A stretch of 64,000 nt of DNA from Acheta domesticus (taxonomy: Eukaryota; Arthropoda; Insecta; Orthoptera; Gryllidae), in NCBI GenBank assembly GCA_031308135.1, contig JAHLJT010009419.1, positions 179,398,739 to 179,462,738 on the forward strand, in the 5' to 3' direction. The position numbers and the translations under genes were made by a program. Of the stretch, positions 57,401 to 64,000 are shown in pieces (the stretch's first letter is position 1; each line of letters opens with the position of its first letter). The notes under the pieces are model-generated. The model saw only the letters and a list, made by a program, of their open reading frames with translations. It was not told the DNA's origin and searched no databases.

Positions 57401-60117
57401 AGTACAAGAGCATTAAATTTACAATGGCGAACAGAGATATATCTGGTCTATAAATTACCTGGAGGGACTAAGGTACGATAGATTATTAACATTTTTAATT
57501 TTAATTAATGGAACCTTCACAGTGTAATCTGGAAAATGAATCAAACTAAACAGCTAATAATATAGAATTAGAGAATTCTGCCCATCCTCCTCTCCACCTT
57601 ATATAAAATTATTTTCCAGTTGTTGATGGATTGTGCTGATGTCAATTTAACTGTTTTCTGTGGTCATTCAGCAACACAGCACGACGTTATGTTTCTTGAA
57701 TGATTAAAATATATGAATCGCATGTAATTTCAGCGCAATCTCTCAAGATCTGGGGAATAATTTTATATTAATGAGACGGAATGTTTGGAAAACAGAGTAT
57801 CATTTTACCAGCACACTGAAGGTAGGGGGGTCTAACGTTGATTATTGGAAGCGACAGATTTATAACTATGAAAACACGATTGGCATGCTGTATCGCGACA
57901 AGTCACGTGGCATGGCGCGCGGTGATACTGGTGTTTTTTTGCAGTAACGAGATGTCACCTTTTACAAAACGGGCCATTACTATTCACGCGGGCCAGCAGT
58001 CAGGCCGCGAACGTACCGCGAACGTACTTGCTCAGTAATAATGGTATTACACCTTGACTTAGTTACTTCACAGCCATCAGACTCGCAACCCGTCTGTACT
58101 CCACTTTGTTGTACGGTTCGGGATTATCACTCGTTCGGACCCATCCGACGACGCCAATTTCTGGTTTAGTTGTCATCATAAGAAAAGGTGGTATTCTCCA
58201 GTTTCTTCGCACGAAACCTATTATTGCTTACCATTGCCCATTGCGCAGTTGGTTTGGCACGGCAATCATTGTACAATTAAACGGATATTGTCTATTCACG
58301 AAACCTATTATCCTTGCCATTGCGTTTTGCGCAGTTGGTTTGAAACGGCGATCATTGTACTATTAAACGGATATTGTCTATTCGCGAACTACTCAACTAC
58401 ACTACCCAAGTTCGCACGGTATGACGTAAGGCTTATAAATGCCCCTTTTGCGTTACTGCAAAAAAAAAAAAGTTTGTGGCAAATGAGAAATATTGCCTGT
58501 CATCATGTTTTCTCAGTCCTCCAATACTAGTGGAACTCTCCCTGTGCTGGTGAAGTGATACTCCATATTGTATAGCATTGCGCTAATAAAAATGTATTCC
58601 GTACACCTCATGGGCTTTAATTATTTTTGTCTTACGCAATGTAATTTTTTTTATTTCACGTACCTATGTAAACGCATTAATAAAATGAAATGGACCACGA
58701 TAATATCAATACACGAGATGGAATACAACGCTTTCAATTTATAACTTAGAGATAGAAGAATCTGACATTTCTCATAGATACACGAATTCTAATTTGGAAT
58801 TTATATCAAGTAAAATTTTGCGGAATGTGGTAATTCTTAACATAGATGCTGGAAGAATTAAATTAAACATAATGGACATCTTACGAAAATACAGTAAATT
58901 ACATTAGTGGCTAGTTTTACCTCTAGAGCGCTCGCCGAATTCGACCAGTCAATTGGTTCACACTGCCAATTGTAGGTCGTAAGCCAAAATTGACAGAAGC
59001 CCTGGAAAGTTAATCATATGCTTAATGTGTTGTACAAGAAAAAATTTTAACTGCAAAACATTCATAAAATTCCTTTTTTGATTTCACTTCATTCACATCA
59101 TAAGATATGATTATCCTTCGGGAAATCAATGTAATTAGAAATAATATTTTATTTACTTTATCCTGTTAATGATATTTTCTTTACTGTATCCTGTTAAAAT
59201 TGGTCTCCTTTCTCACACCTTATACATGAAAAGACAAAACAGTGTATTGTTTGAAGCAGAAACGTAACGGAAATGAGGTAAAGGGGTCAAAGTTGAGACA
59301 GGATGAACCTGAAACAGGATGGCTTTCCAGAATTAGTAGTTGCTTCCTCAAAGGCAAAGTTTCCGCGCAATGATGACTAGGTACAATTCGAATCTATAAA
59401 AGGTTAACCAACACCAAGTCACGAAATTTTAAGGCTTCTTGGTTCCTCGTGAGCAGTAGTTACATGACGAAAAGATGGTGGCAGTGAAGTCGAAAAATAT
59501 GCATTACACGAAGTTGCCAACAGGATCCTCCTGTAATGAACAAGTTTTTTGCCGTAAAACAGTACAACAATGATCTACTTTCCACTCTCGGATAAAAGTA
59601 TTTGTAATCTTTCCTACTCGCAGTATTGTCGAGAACATTTGGTAATTTATTGCTGGAAGACAGCTGGAATTGGCTGAAATGTCAATCAATTCTTCGTACC
59701 GTTAGGCACCCAGCCCTTGAGTGAAATTGTTATTTTGATTTGTCATGAAACCTCTTGGAAAACAGAGTACCGCCCCTTGTCCATAAAAGAAAAATCAATC
59801 TCTATTCTCCTGAAAATGCCAGATACCAGTCTTTTTCACCCAAACGCCTCATCTTGTATGACGTGTTTCTCATATCGTCATTCACTCATCACGACTCTCT
59901 ATCTGAGAACAACGAAAAGGAAAGGGCACCTGAAAGATGTAGAGGTTGGCAACTATCTGCAGCGCGTTGTACACGATGAGCGTTCGCTTGAGCTCGTAGG
60001 GCTGGCGGTGGCGCATGAGCCAGGGGCCCAGGCGCGTCACGAACAGCGTGTAGCCGGCCATCAGCCCCAGCACCGTGAACGGCCGCCTCACCAGCGGCAG
60101 CGCCTGCGTGCGCGGAT
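48253..60117 (-). CDS. ELOVL-A: very-long-chain fatty acid elongase, exons 2-6 (partial gene)
   Basis: Five exons (60117-59930, 59001-58921, 56664-56502, 55516-55389, 48453-48253) joined by GT-AG introns with consistent phases give about 253 residues of an ELOVL protein. ELOVL enzymes are multi-pass ER membrane condensing enzymes that add two carbons from malonyl-CoA to long-chain acyl-CoA. Visible hallmarks are [16 protein letters not shown], the histidine box [13 protein letters not shown], and a C-terminal KAKSS that fits the KxKxx ER-retrieval pattern. The length suits a 270-320 residue family once a short first exon is added. That exon was not found before 64000. Exon order matches ELOVL-B downstream, so the two are tandem paralogues. 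In insects such genes often serve cuticular hydrocarbon or pheromone synthesis; substrate here is unknown. Confidence 0.9.
48553..48801. mobile_element. Foldback MITE (about 80-bp arms)
   Basis: TATACTTCG...TTTCTTTCTTGGTGCACG...GGTGTCATCAAAATGGAATA...CTCACGG is mirrored by CCGTGAGATATTCCATTTTG...GTGCGCCAAGAAAG...CGAAGTATA, with about 85 bp of spacer. A C10-13 run lies in the right arm. It lies in ELOVL-A intron 5, 100 bp upstream of the last exon. Confidence 0.85.
48802..49859. other. ELOVL-A intron 5, no feature
   Basis: AT-rich; nothing recognised. Confidence 0.45.
49860..50400. mobile_element. F1-family internal copy
   Basis: TGGTCGATTTTTCGACAGAA, TAACACATTTTGTG, GAAGCGCCTAGACCGTTCAG match other F1 copies. 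Directly followed by a GC-rich block (50410-50520) of unknown nature. Confidence 0.55.
50520..50822 (+). mobile_element. LINE 3' end
   Basis: T-rich 3' UTR with repeated TTAATGTTAA units (50580-50620), ATTGTAAATTGTATTAGAAT and a terminal CAATTATAGCCAAATAAATA followed by an AT tail. Resembles insect LINE tails; no coding part. Confidence 0.45.
51270..51430. repeat. Repeat R2, copy 2
   Basis: Counterpart of 18990-19130 (CTCTAGTAGTATAATTCAGC, CATAACAATTGAATAGCACT, AAAAGTTGCCAAAACATGCT). Unclassified. Confidence 0.55.
51431..53059. other. ELOVL-A intron 5, mostly unclassified
   Basis: An F1-like left end at about 52351-52395 (AGTGGTGCTACAACAGCACA, TACTTTCCCGTG). No coding similarity in the short frames. 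Confidence 0.4.
53060..53290. mobile_element. F1 fragment, reverse orientation
   Basis: TTTTTCGGTTTCCTAATGCT and AGAACGGAAATATTAATTTT are the complement of the F1 right-end block (TTCCGTTCTACCATTAGGAA). Confidence 0.55.
53540..53640 (+). mobile_element. tRNA-derived SINE fragment
   Basis: A-box-like AAGTGGTGAAGGCGTGCGG and B box GGTTCGAATCCC (about 53602-53613) at about 50-bp spacing. Not foldable as a tRNA. Related decayed pieces lie near 54070 and 54680-54750. Confidence 0.6.
54060..54760 (+). mobile_element. Two or three decayed SINE-like copies
   Basis: TGGCGTAGTGGTATCTGCGTCAG followed by GTGTTTCGG at 54075-54135; a related GGATTTTGGATCGCGTTTCGG with GAATACCGGAAAG at 54413-54470; GTTCGAATCCCAGCCG at 54728-54743. 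Confidence 0.45.
55051..55270. mobile_element. Penelope-derived hairpin element with 13-bp target duplication
   Basis: Arms 55097-55157 and 55211-55270 are near-perfect reverse complements (ATCAATATTAGATGTAGGCT, AACTGTTTATTTTGGCATAA). TCAATTAATTAAG occurs at 55039-55051 and 55271-55283. The loop side holds CTGAAGA-TGGCC...GGCC-GAAA, a degenerate hammerhead/Penelope 3'-end motif. Confidence 0.6.
55190..55216 (+). ncRNA. Degenerate hammerhead-like core
   Basis: CTGAAGA (fits CUGANGA), stem II GGCC/GGCC and GAAA; no GTC cleavage triplet follows. Probably a remnant of a Penelope 3' region. Confidence 0.35.
55389..55516 (-). CDS. ELOVL-A exon 5
   Basis: 128 nt. The split codon G|GA gives Gly, followed by [20 protein letters not shown] and then [11 protein letters not shown], the canonical ELOVL block after the histidine box. 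Acceptor tcgtacag; strong donor CTG|GTAAGT. Confidence 0.92.
55517..56501. other. ELOVL-A intron 4
   Basis: AT-rich, short (ATT)n at 55867-55880; no feature recognised. Confidence 0.6.
56502..56664 (-). CDS. ELOVL-A exon 4 with histidine box HVYHH
   Basis: 163 nt, starting phase 0 after ctctgcag and ending phase 1 (G|GTGATA). It encodes [10 protein letters not shown], then the K-x-x-D-x-x-DT motif, VFFVLRKK, and [10 protein letters not shown]. The intact HxxHH box is the defining catalytic motif of the family. The length is identical to ELOVL-B exon 4. Confidence 0.93.
56924..56985 (-). pseudogene. Degenerate duplicate of ELOVL exon 5 in intron 3 of ELOVL-A
   Basis: Minus-strand reading gives [14 protein letters not shown] then a stop, clearly resembling [14 protein letters not shown] of the true exon 5 at 55516-55389. 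Nucleotide similarity is also obvious (GCATGCACAAGC, GTTGAT, AAAAGGT). An in-frame stop follows HAIL, so it is non-functional. It lies upstream of exon 4, outside normal exon order, and so is the remnant of a duplicated or lost ELOVL copy. Confidence 0.7.
56990..58920. other. ELOVL-A intron 3, unclassified apart from a tandem duplication
   Basis: 57.0-57.8 kb is AT-rich. 57.84-58.53 kb is GC-balanced (AACGTACCGCGAACGTAC direct repeat at 58008-58027) and contains the 87-bp duplication at 58212-58384. No protein recognised. Confidence 0.45.
58212..58384. repeat. 87-bp tandem duplication
   Basis: Two units starting CGAAACCTATTAT at 58212 and 58299, sharing GCGCAGTTGGTTTG and TAAACGGATATTGTCTATTC. 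Confidence 0.85.
58921..59001 (-). CDS. ELOVL-A exon 3
   Basis: 81 nt, 27 codons, phase 0 at both ends. The acceptor is actttccag and the donor GTAAAA. It encodes [17 protein letters not shown], matching the ELOVL segment usually written W-x-C-x-P-V-D-Y-S-x-S between the first and second membrane segments. The matching ELOVL-B exon is 84 nt. Confidence 0.88.
59002..59929. other. ELOVL-A intron 2
   Basis: No feature recognised. Confidence 0.6.
59930..60117 (-). CDS. ELOVL-A exon 2
   Basis: 188 nt. The acceptor is gttgcag before AT, so the split codon G|AT gives Asp at the start of DPRTQ, a typical ELOVL N-terminal motif. It encodes a membrane segment ([20 protein letters not shown]) and the family pattern [14 protein letters not shown]. 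The donor follows ATCTTTCAG and reads GTGCCC, a weak donor but placed exactly where ELOVL-B has its donor. It is GC-rich compared with its surroundings. Confidence 0.88.
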
Positions 60118-60970
60118 CTGCAACGCCACGTCAGAAGAGCAATGTGATGTGAAGTGTATATAGTGTAAAGTGTAGTGTCAGTGCGTATGAATTCGAGAAT
60201 GAATGTGAGAGAATGAGTTGTAAATATAGTTGTACGAATGAGTGAGTGAATGAAATAAAAGAAAATAAGAAGATGAACATTTTAAAGAACTTATCAACAT
60301 CTGTCTAAATCACTGTAAATAAAACTAGGCTAGGCCCAAAGAGGCCAGCCCTATAATAGTTTTTAAGTTAATAATAAGTCAGTTTTTAAGTTAGTCTTTT
60401 TAAGTTACAGCCCTCCCAAACTTCAAAAGCCTAATCGGCTGGAGTTCAAATGTACGCCCCTTTATTGAATAAATTCCCGCATCTCCAGGACAACTGGAGG
60501 GGGGAAAATCGAAAAAAAAACCAGCAGAGACCGGAAAAAATATGTAGTATTAAAGTCAAAATGTGTACATAAATATGTTCTGAAAACAGTAAGAATATGT
60601 AATAAATATGTAAAATCGGATATAATATGTAAAGTTAAAATTTTCTATTTAAAAACCATTTACATAGCAAGAACTTACATTTAGAAAAACTGCTCTCTTT
60701 GCATCATACAACTTTCTAGTCCGTAGTAAAAGATTAATCTATTGCAATCCAGGACCGTAGTTTAGCAGCCGGACTAATCGGAATAGAAGCCATCGCACAA
60801 ACTGGCGAGATCTACGACCAGCCAACATACACTGTAGCATTTTCCTCGAAATGTTACCCGTCGGCGATCTCAAATTTTTATCGGAAATTAAGGTTACAGA
60901 TCAAAAAACGCAGTGTCTATAATATTTTGGACACCTAGATTTCAATAATGTAGGGAAAATGCTGATTTAA
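60118..60970. other. ELOVL-A intron 1 (start), no feature recognised
   Basis: AT-rich. Acceptor of exon 2 at 60118-60125. No candidate first exon was found between here and 64000. Confidence 0.45.
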
Positions 60971-61966
60971 CCCGGGAGTGGTAACGCGGGGGTCTGTGGG
61001 AATCCCACGATCCTTTCTTCCCGCTTGTTGTATTTACCATGTTGACTACCCTGGCCATTGCTTTAGTACCTTTCTCTTTCTGTATCATGATATTTAGTGT
61101 GCTCTCAGTTTGCCACTTTAGTGAGTTTTATCCGTGTAGCAAGTGATTGTTTTGTTTGGGGTGCCCAGAGATCCTCGCGTTATCTTCTACGTTAGCAAAG
61201 GTGTCTTCAGTCTCGTACATTCTATTAGTTTGGCAACGTATTGCATAATGTATTTTTACGGTAGAATTCCACTGCAAAATTAATACTGAAGTACTATGAA
61301 CATTTTAGGTCACTTTATATGTTAAGGAGTGGAATAATACGCCAACTTTTGCTGAAAGCGGAAGCAGAATATTGTTACTCATCGCCCTGGAAAAAAGCAG
61401 TCTGCACGCAATTCCAAAATACCAGGATAATGTTTTCCTTGTTTATTGATTTGGATAGGATTACAGAATCCACCAACATAAAAAATGAAATGGATTTAGA
61501 GAGGAATAAAAAGGATCGCAGCACCAACAAGACTGACAAAGGGGAAACGAAGGCAGTAATTGTGCTACGTATTTTGGCTGAGTCTGTGAAATCAGGGTAC
61601 CCAAATCGTCCTGAATTGTGGAAAGTGGATAATATGGGTATTGAAATTTTCCATTGTACTTTGAATTTGAAAAGATTTCAATTTCTGCTACGAAACATGG
61701 GCTTGGATGTGACAACATGCGCAGACCGGTAGAAAAATTAACTCCAAATATTAGATGCTTTCCTGATGAATTCTCAGAGTTGTTTAGCAACTAAATTCTT
61801 AGTAAATTGTTTAATTACACGCAAACAATTCTTAATAATAGAAGAAGAATATAATATTAATTTATTTTTTAATAATTTAGCATATATCGTGAAAAAAAAG
61901 TGTGGGGGTCTGGAGACACCCCACGTAATCACTTTTGTTTCAAAAAGTCACGTTACCACTGCCGGG
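60971..61966 (+). mobile_element. piggyBac-like deletion derivative, copy 2
   Basis: 996 bp flanked by TTAA (60967-60970 and 61967-61970), inverted ends CCCGGGAGTGGTAACG / CGTTACCACTGCCGGG. Opposite orientation to copy 1 and alike end to end. Plus-strand frame 61319-61732 encodes 137 residues with DLERNKKDRSTNKTDKGETK and LWKVDNMGIEIFHCTLNLKR, the N-terminal part of a piggyBac transposase. It stops at the same place as copy 1, before the catalytic Asp residues. Confidence 0.87.
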
Positions 61967-61970
61967 TTAA

Positions 61971-63249
61971 AAAAATACATCTTTTCATTAACAATATGGA
62001 ATTAAATTGAAGAAAATTGATAAAATAAGAAAAAGTCTTGTAAAAACAGCAAAATATGTAAAATATGTAATATAGTACTAAATATGTAAAAATATGTAAC
62101 GAAAAAATTCTATATTGTGTTAGGAGGGCGATGATTTGCCAAGATTACAGTTTTGAGAACGGTAAGTAGAAAGACAAAAAAATATGTAATTACATAAAAA
62201 TCCGGTCTCTACTCATCAGTTGCAGTACACTCAGTGCCGATGGCGTAATGATGGGTATTAAATTATGAAATTTCTTATAATATTTTAGTTAAAGAATTCA
62301 ATCTAACTACTCTTGTCAATAGAAGAGTCTTTGCTGAAGAATTGTTTTGAATCGTAAAGAAATAAGTCATGACAGAGTTGAACACTCACAGGAAAAAGCA
62401 GGGAGATGTAAGAACCAAGGCTGCAGTGGTAAAAGGCACCTACGTTGCGAGAAATATCAAATTTGTTTGTGCTTTTTCAAAAGTCGAAACTGTTTTTATG
62501 ATTATCATACTAAATAATGCACTAAAAAATCTTTTCTTTTAGATGAAATATGTACTTTTCTTTATTTTGTCATATTTTAAAGTAATTTTTTACTGTATTT
62601 TGAACGTTTGTAATCTTCAATTTGTAGTTCTTGATTTTTTTTATTTTCAATATTATTTTTATGATCACGTATGTTTGCTTTAAAACACTCAGTATATGCA
62701 TCCATTATTTAATTTTGTAGCATATTTGTGCAATAAAACCATTATTTACGAAAAAAACCTTGAGATATTTGCACTGTTCCATGTAAAAGACACCTATATC
62801 CGTTAACTACTGACGTCCATGATCATTGACATTCTATATCTCAAAAACCAACCATCCGAAAATTTTGAAAAAGTCACACTTCATCCTTTCGTTCTTTAAA
62901 TCCCATCTGTGAGTTTCCAAATTTTTAACTCAGTTTTTGTAAAGTCGGCAGTGAAGGGTTAAAATAGTTAATGGTCTATCAGATAACAATGAATTGCTGT
63001 CACAATTGTCATTTAACGCACGGGTATCAAATTTAAGAGGACGACAATTATTATATTTCAATAAACCAAATACAACATCACACAAATATTCACCACTCTT
63101 GAGAATGTCTTCAAAAGTCAATTAATTCAGTAGAGTGTGGGATTTAGACTTTAATTTCTCTTTTCCAAAATACAAACAGAATTTAAATATAATATTGAAA
63201 AATCACTGAATGTGGATTTATTGTGTTAAGTATTGCTCCCCATTACATT
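61971..63249. other. No gene recognised
   Basis: AT-rich. A minus-strand frame at 63121-62930 (DILKSGEYLCDVVFGLLKYN...) looks coding-like but matches no family I can name. Confidence 0.4.
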
Positions 63250-63545
63250 GCGATTATTTTGAAGATGGGATTTCCATTTTTGTAATATTGTCATTTAAAC
63301 TTATTTTTGTTACTTTTTTGTAATGACTGTTTTGAAGATATGTTTCCATTTTGTTTATCTTACTGGTGTGTCATGTTTTATCAATTTTTGAAAAATATGA
63401 ATTCTTGTAATTCGACTTCTGTAATTTAGTTTTGGTATTTCATTTGAAAATGTTTTTTTATTATTTTGTATTTTTGTATATTTTTCTTTGTAATGCCTAC
63501 TGTAATTGGGGCTTTGGCCTGTTGTGGGTAAATAAATAAATAAAA
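63250..63545 (+). mobile_element. LINE 3' UTR with (TAAA)n tail
   Basis: T-rich stretch with repeated TTTTGTAAT, then CTGTAATTGGGGCTTTGGCC and GGGTAAATAAATAAATAAA. Typical of insect LINE ends; no coding part. Confidence 0.5.
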
Positions 63546-63677
63546 CCCGAGTATCAAGCATTTCAAGACACGAGCGCATGTCATAAACCTCACACGAGTG
63601 TTTTAAAACCCATTACATCGAGTTTATTAAAACCCATCCATGGCGAAAATTGACATGTGCGCCACTGTACGCGAGAT

Positions 63678-64000
63678 GTACGCGCTAACGCAAGTACGCG
63701 CTAACGTAAGTACGCGCTAACGTAAGTACGCGCTAACGCAAGTACGCGCTAACGCAAGTACGCGCTAACGCAAGTACGCGCTAACGCAAGTACGCGCTAA
63801 CGCAAGTACGCGCTAACGCAAGTACGCGCTAACGCAAGTACGCGCTAACGCAAGTACGCGCTAACGCAAGTACGCGCTAACGCAAGTACGCGCTAACGCA
63901 AGTACGCGCTAACGCAAGTACGCGCTAACGCAAGTACGCGCTAACGCAAGTACGCGCTAACGCAAGTACGCGCTAACGCAAGTACGCGCTAACGCAAGTA
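63678..64000. repeat. 16-bp minisatellite GTACGCGCTAACGCAA, about 20 units, open at window end
   Basis: Perfect 16-bp periodicity from 63678 to the last base. The second, third and perhaps fourth units carry GTAA instead of GCAA; later units are identical. A degenerate half unit (GTACGCGAGAT) precedes it. Three CpG per unit. No spacers, so not a CRISPR. It continues beyond the window. Confidence 0.95.

Noticed and set aside
62930..63121. 63-residue minus-strand frame as possible ELOVL-A exon 1
   Set aside because: It does not end in a phase-1 donor and lacks similarity to ELOVL N-termini.
63678..64000. CRISPR array
   Set aside because: Units are contiguous 16-mers with no spacers, in a eukaryotic context.

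Overview
This window is nuclear DNA of an animal, almost certainly an insect. It is AT-rich and gene-poor, with spliced genes, GT-AG introns of up to about 12 kb, CpG-island 5' exons, tRNA-derived SINEs and many degenerate transposons. There are no operons, Shine-Dalgarno sites or other prokaryotic features. Large repeat-filled introns would suit a hemimetabolous insect such as a cockroach, termite or stick insect, but this is inference.

The supported host genes are two tandem, same-orientation (minus strand) fatty-acid elongase genes of the ELOVL family. ELOVL-A has exons at 60117-59930, 59001-58921, 56664-56502, 55516-55389 and 48453-48253; its first coding exon was not found and probably lies past 64000. 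It looks intact, with an HVYHH histidine box and a C-terminal KxKxx ER signal. ELOVL-B has exons at 38778-38742, 35326-35142, 31521-31438, 19880-19718, 19421-19291 and 17977-17788. Exon order, phases and most exon lengths match ELOVL-A, but the histidine box reads HITYH and the last exon carries a one-base frameshift. It is either a young pseudogene or a catalytically altered paralogue. A degenerate extra copy of an ELOVL exon lies in ELOVL-A intron 3. A third CpG island (7.9-8.8 kb), with a strong minus-strand donor at about 8.0 kb, may be the first exon of another gene running out of the left edge.

The rest is repeats. 0.3-1.8 and 11.9-13.2 kb: paralogous copies of one unclassified repeat. 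5.0-7.1 kb: three 5'-truncated R4/Dong-type non-LTR retrotransposons separated by (TAA)n tracts. 9.3-9.7 kb: a MADF-domain fragment. 16.0-17.4 kb: a decayed Jockey-type LINE. ELOVL-B intron 3 (19.9-31.4 kb): a 470-bp (CCGT)n expansion; a mariner element split by a Penelope-like element with a hammerhead-ribozyme-like core; a tyrosine recombinase (Crypton-like) element inside a member of a local repeat family, here called F1; and a piggyBac deletion derivative inside another F1 copy. ELOVL-B introns 2 and 1: P-element-like fragments and a hAT-type MITE. 38.1-39.3 kb: the ELOVL-B promoter island lies between 230-bp inverted repeats. 44.0-45.5 kb: an F1 copy with both terminal inverted repeats. 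46.9 kb: a second hAT MITE with an 8-bp target duplication. 48.6 and 55.1 kb: long hairpin elements. 61.0-62.0 kb: a second piggyBac derivative. 63.68-64.0 kb: a homogeneous 16-bp minisatellite running off the window.

No conventional tRNA, rRNA, CRISPR or prokaryote-type system is present. The most interesting items are the altered ELOVL paralogue, the inverted-repeat-enclosed promoter, the TAA-targeted retroelement array, the ribozyme-bearing Penelope nested in mariner, and the Crypton-like element with possible inverted ends.
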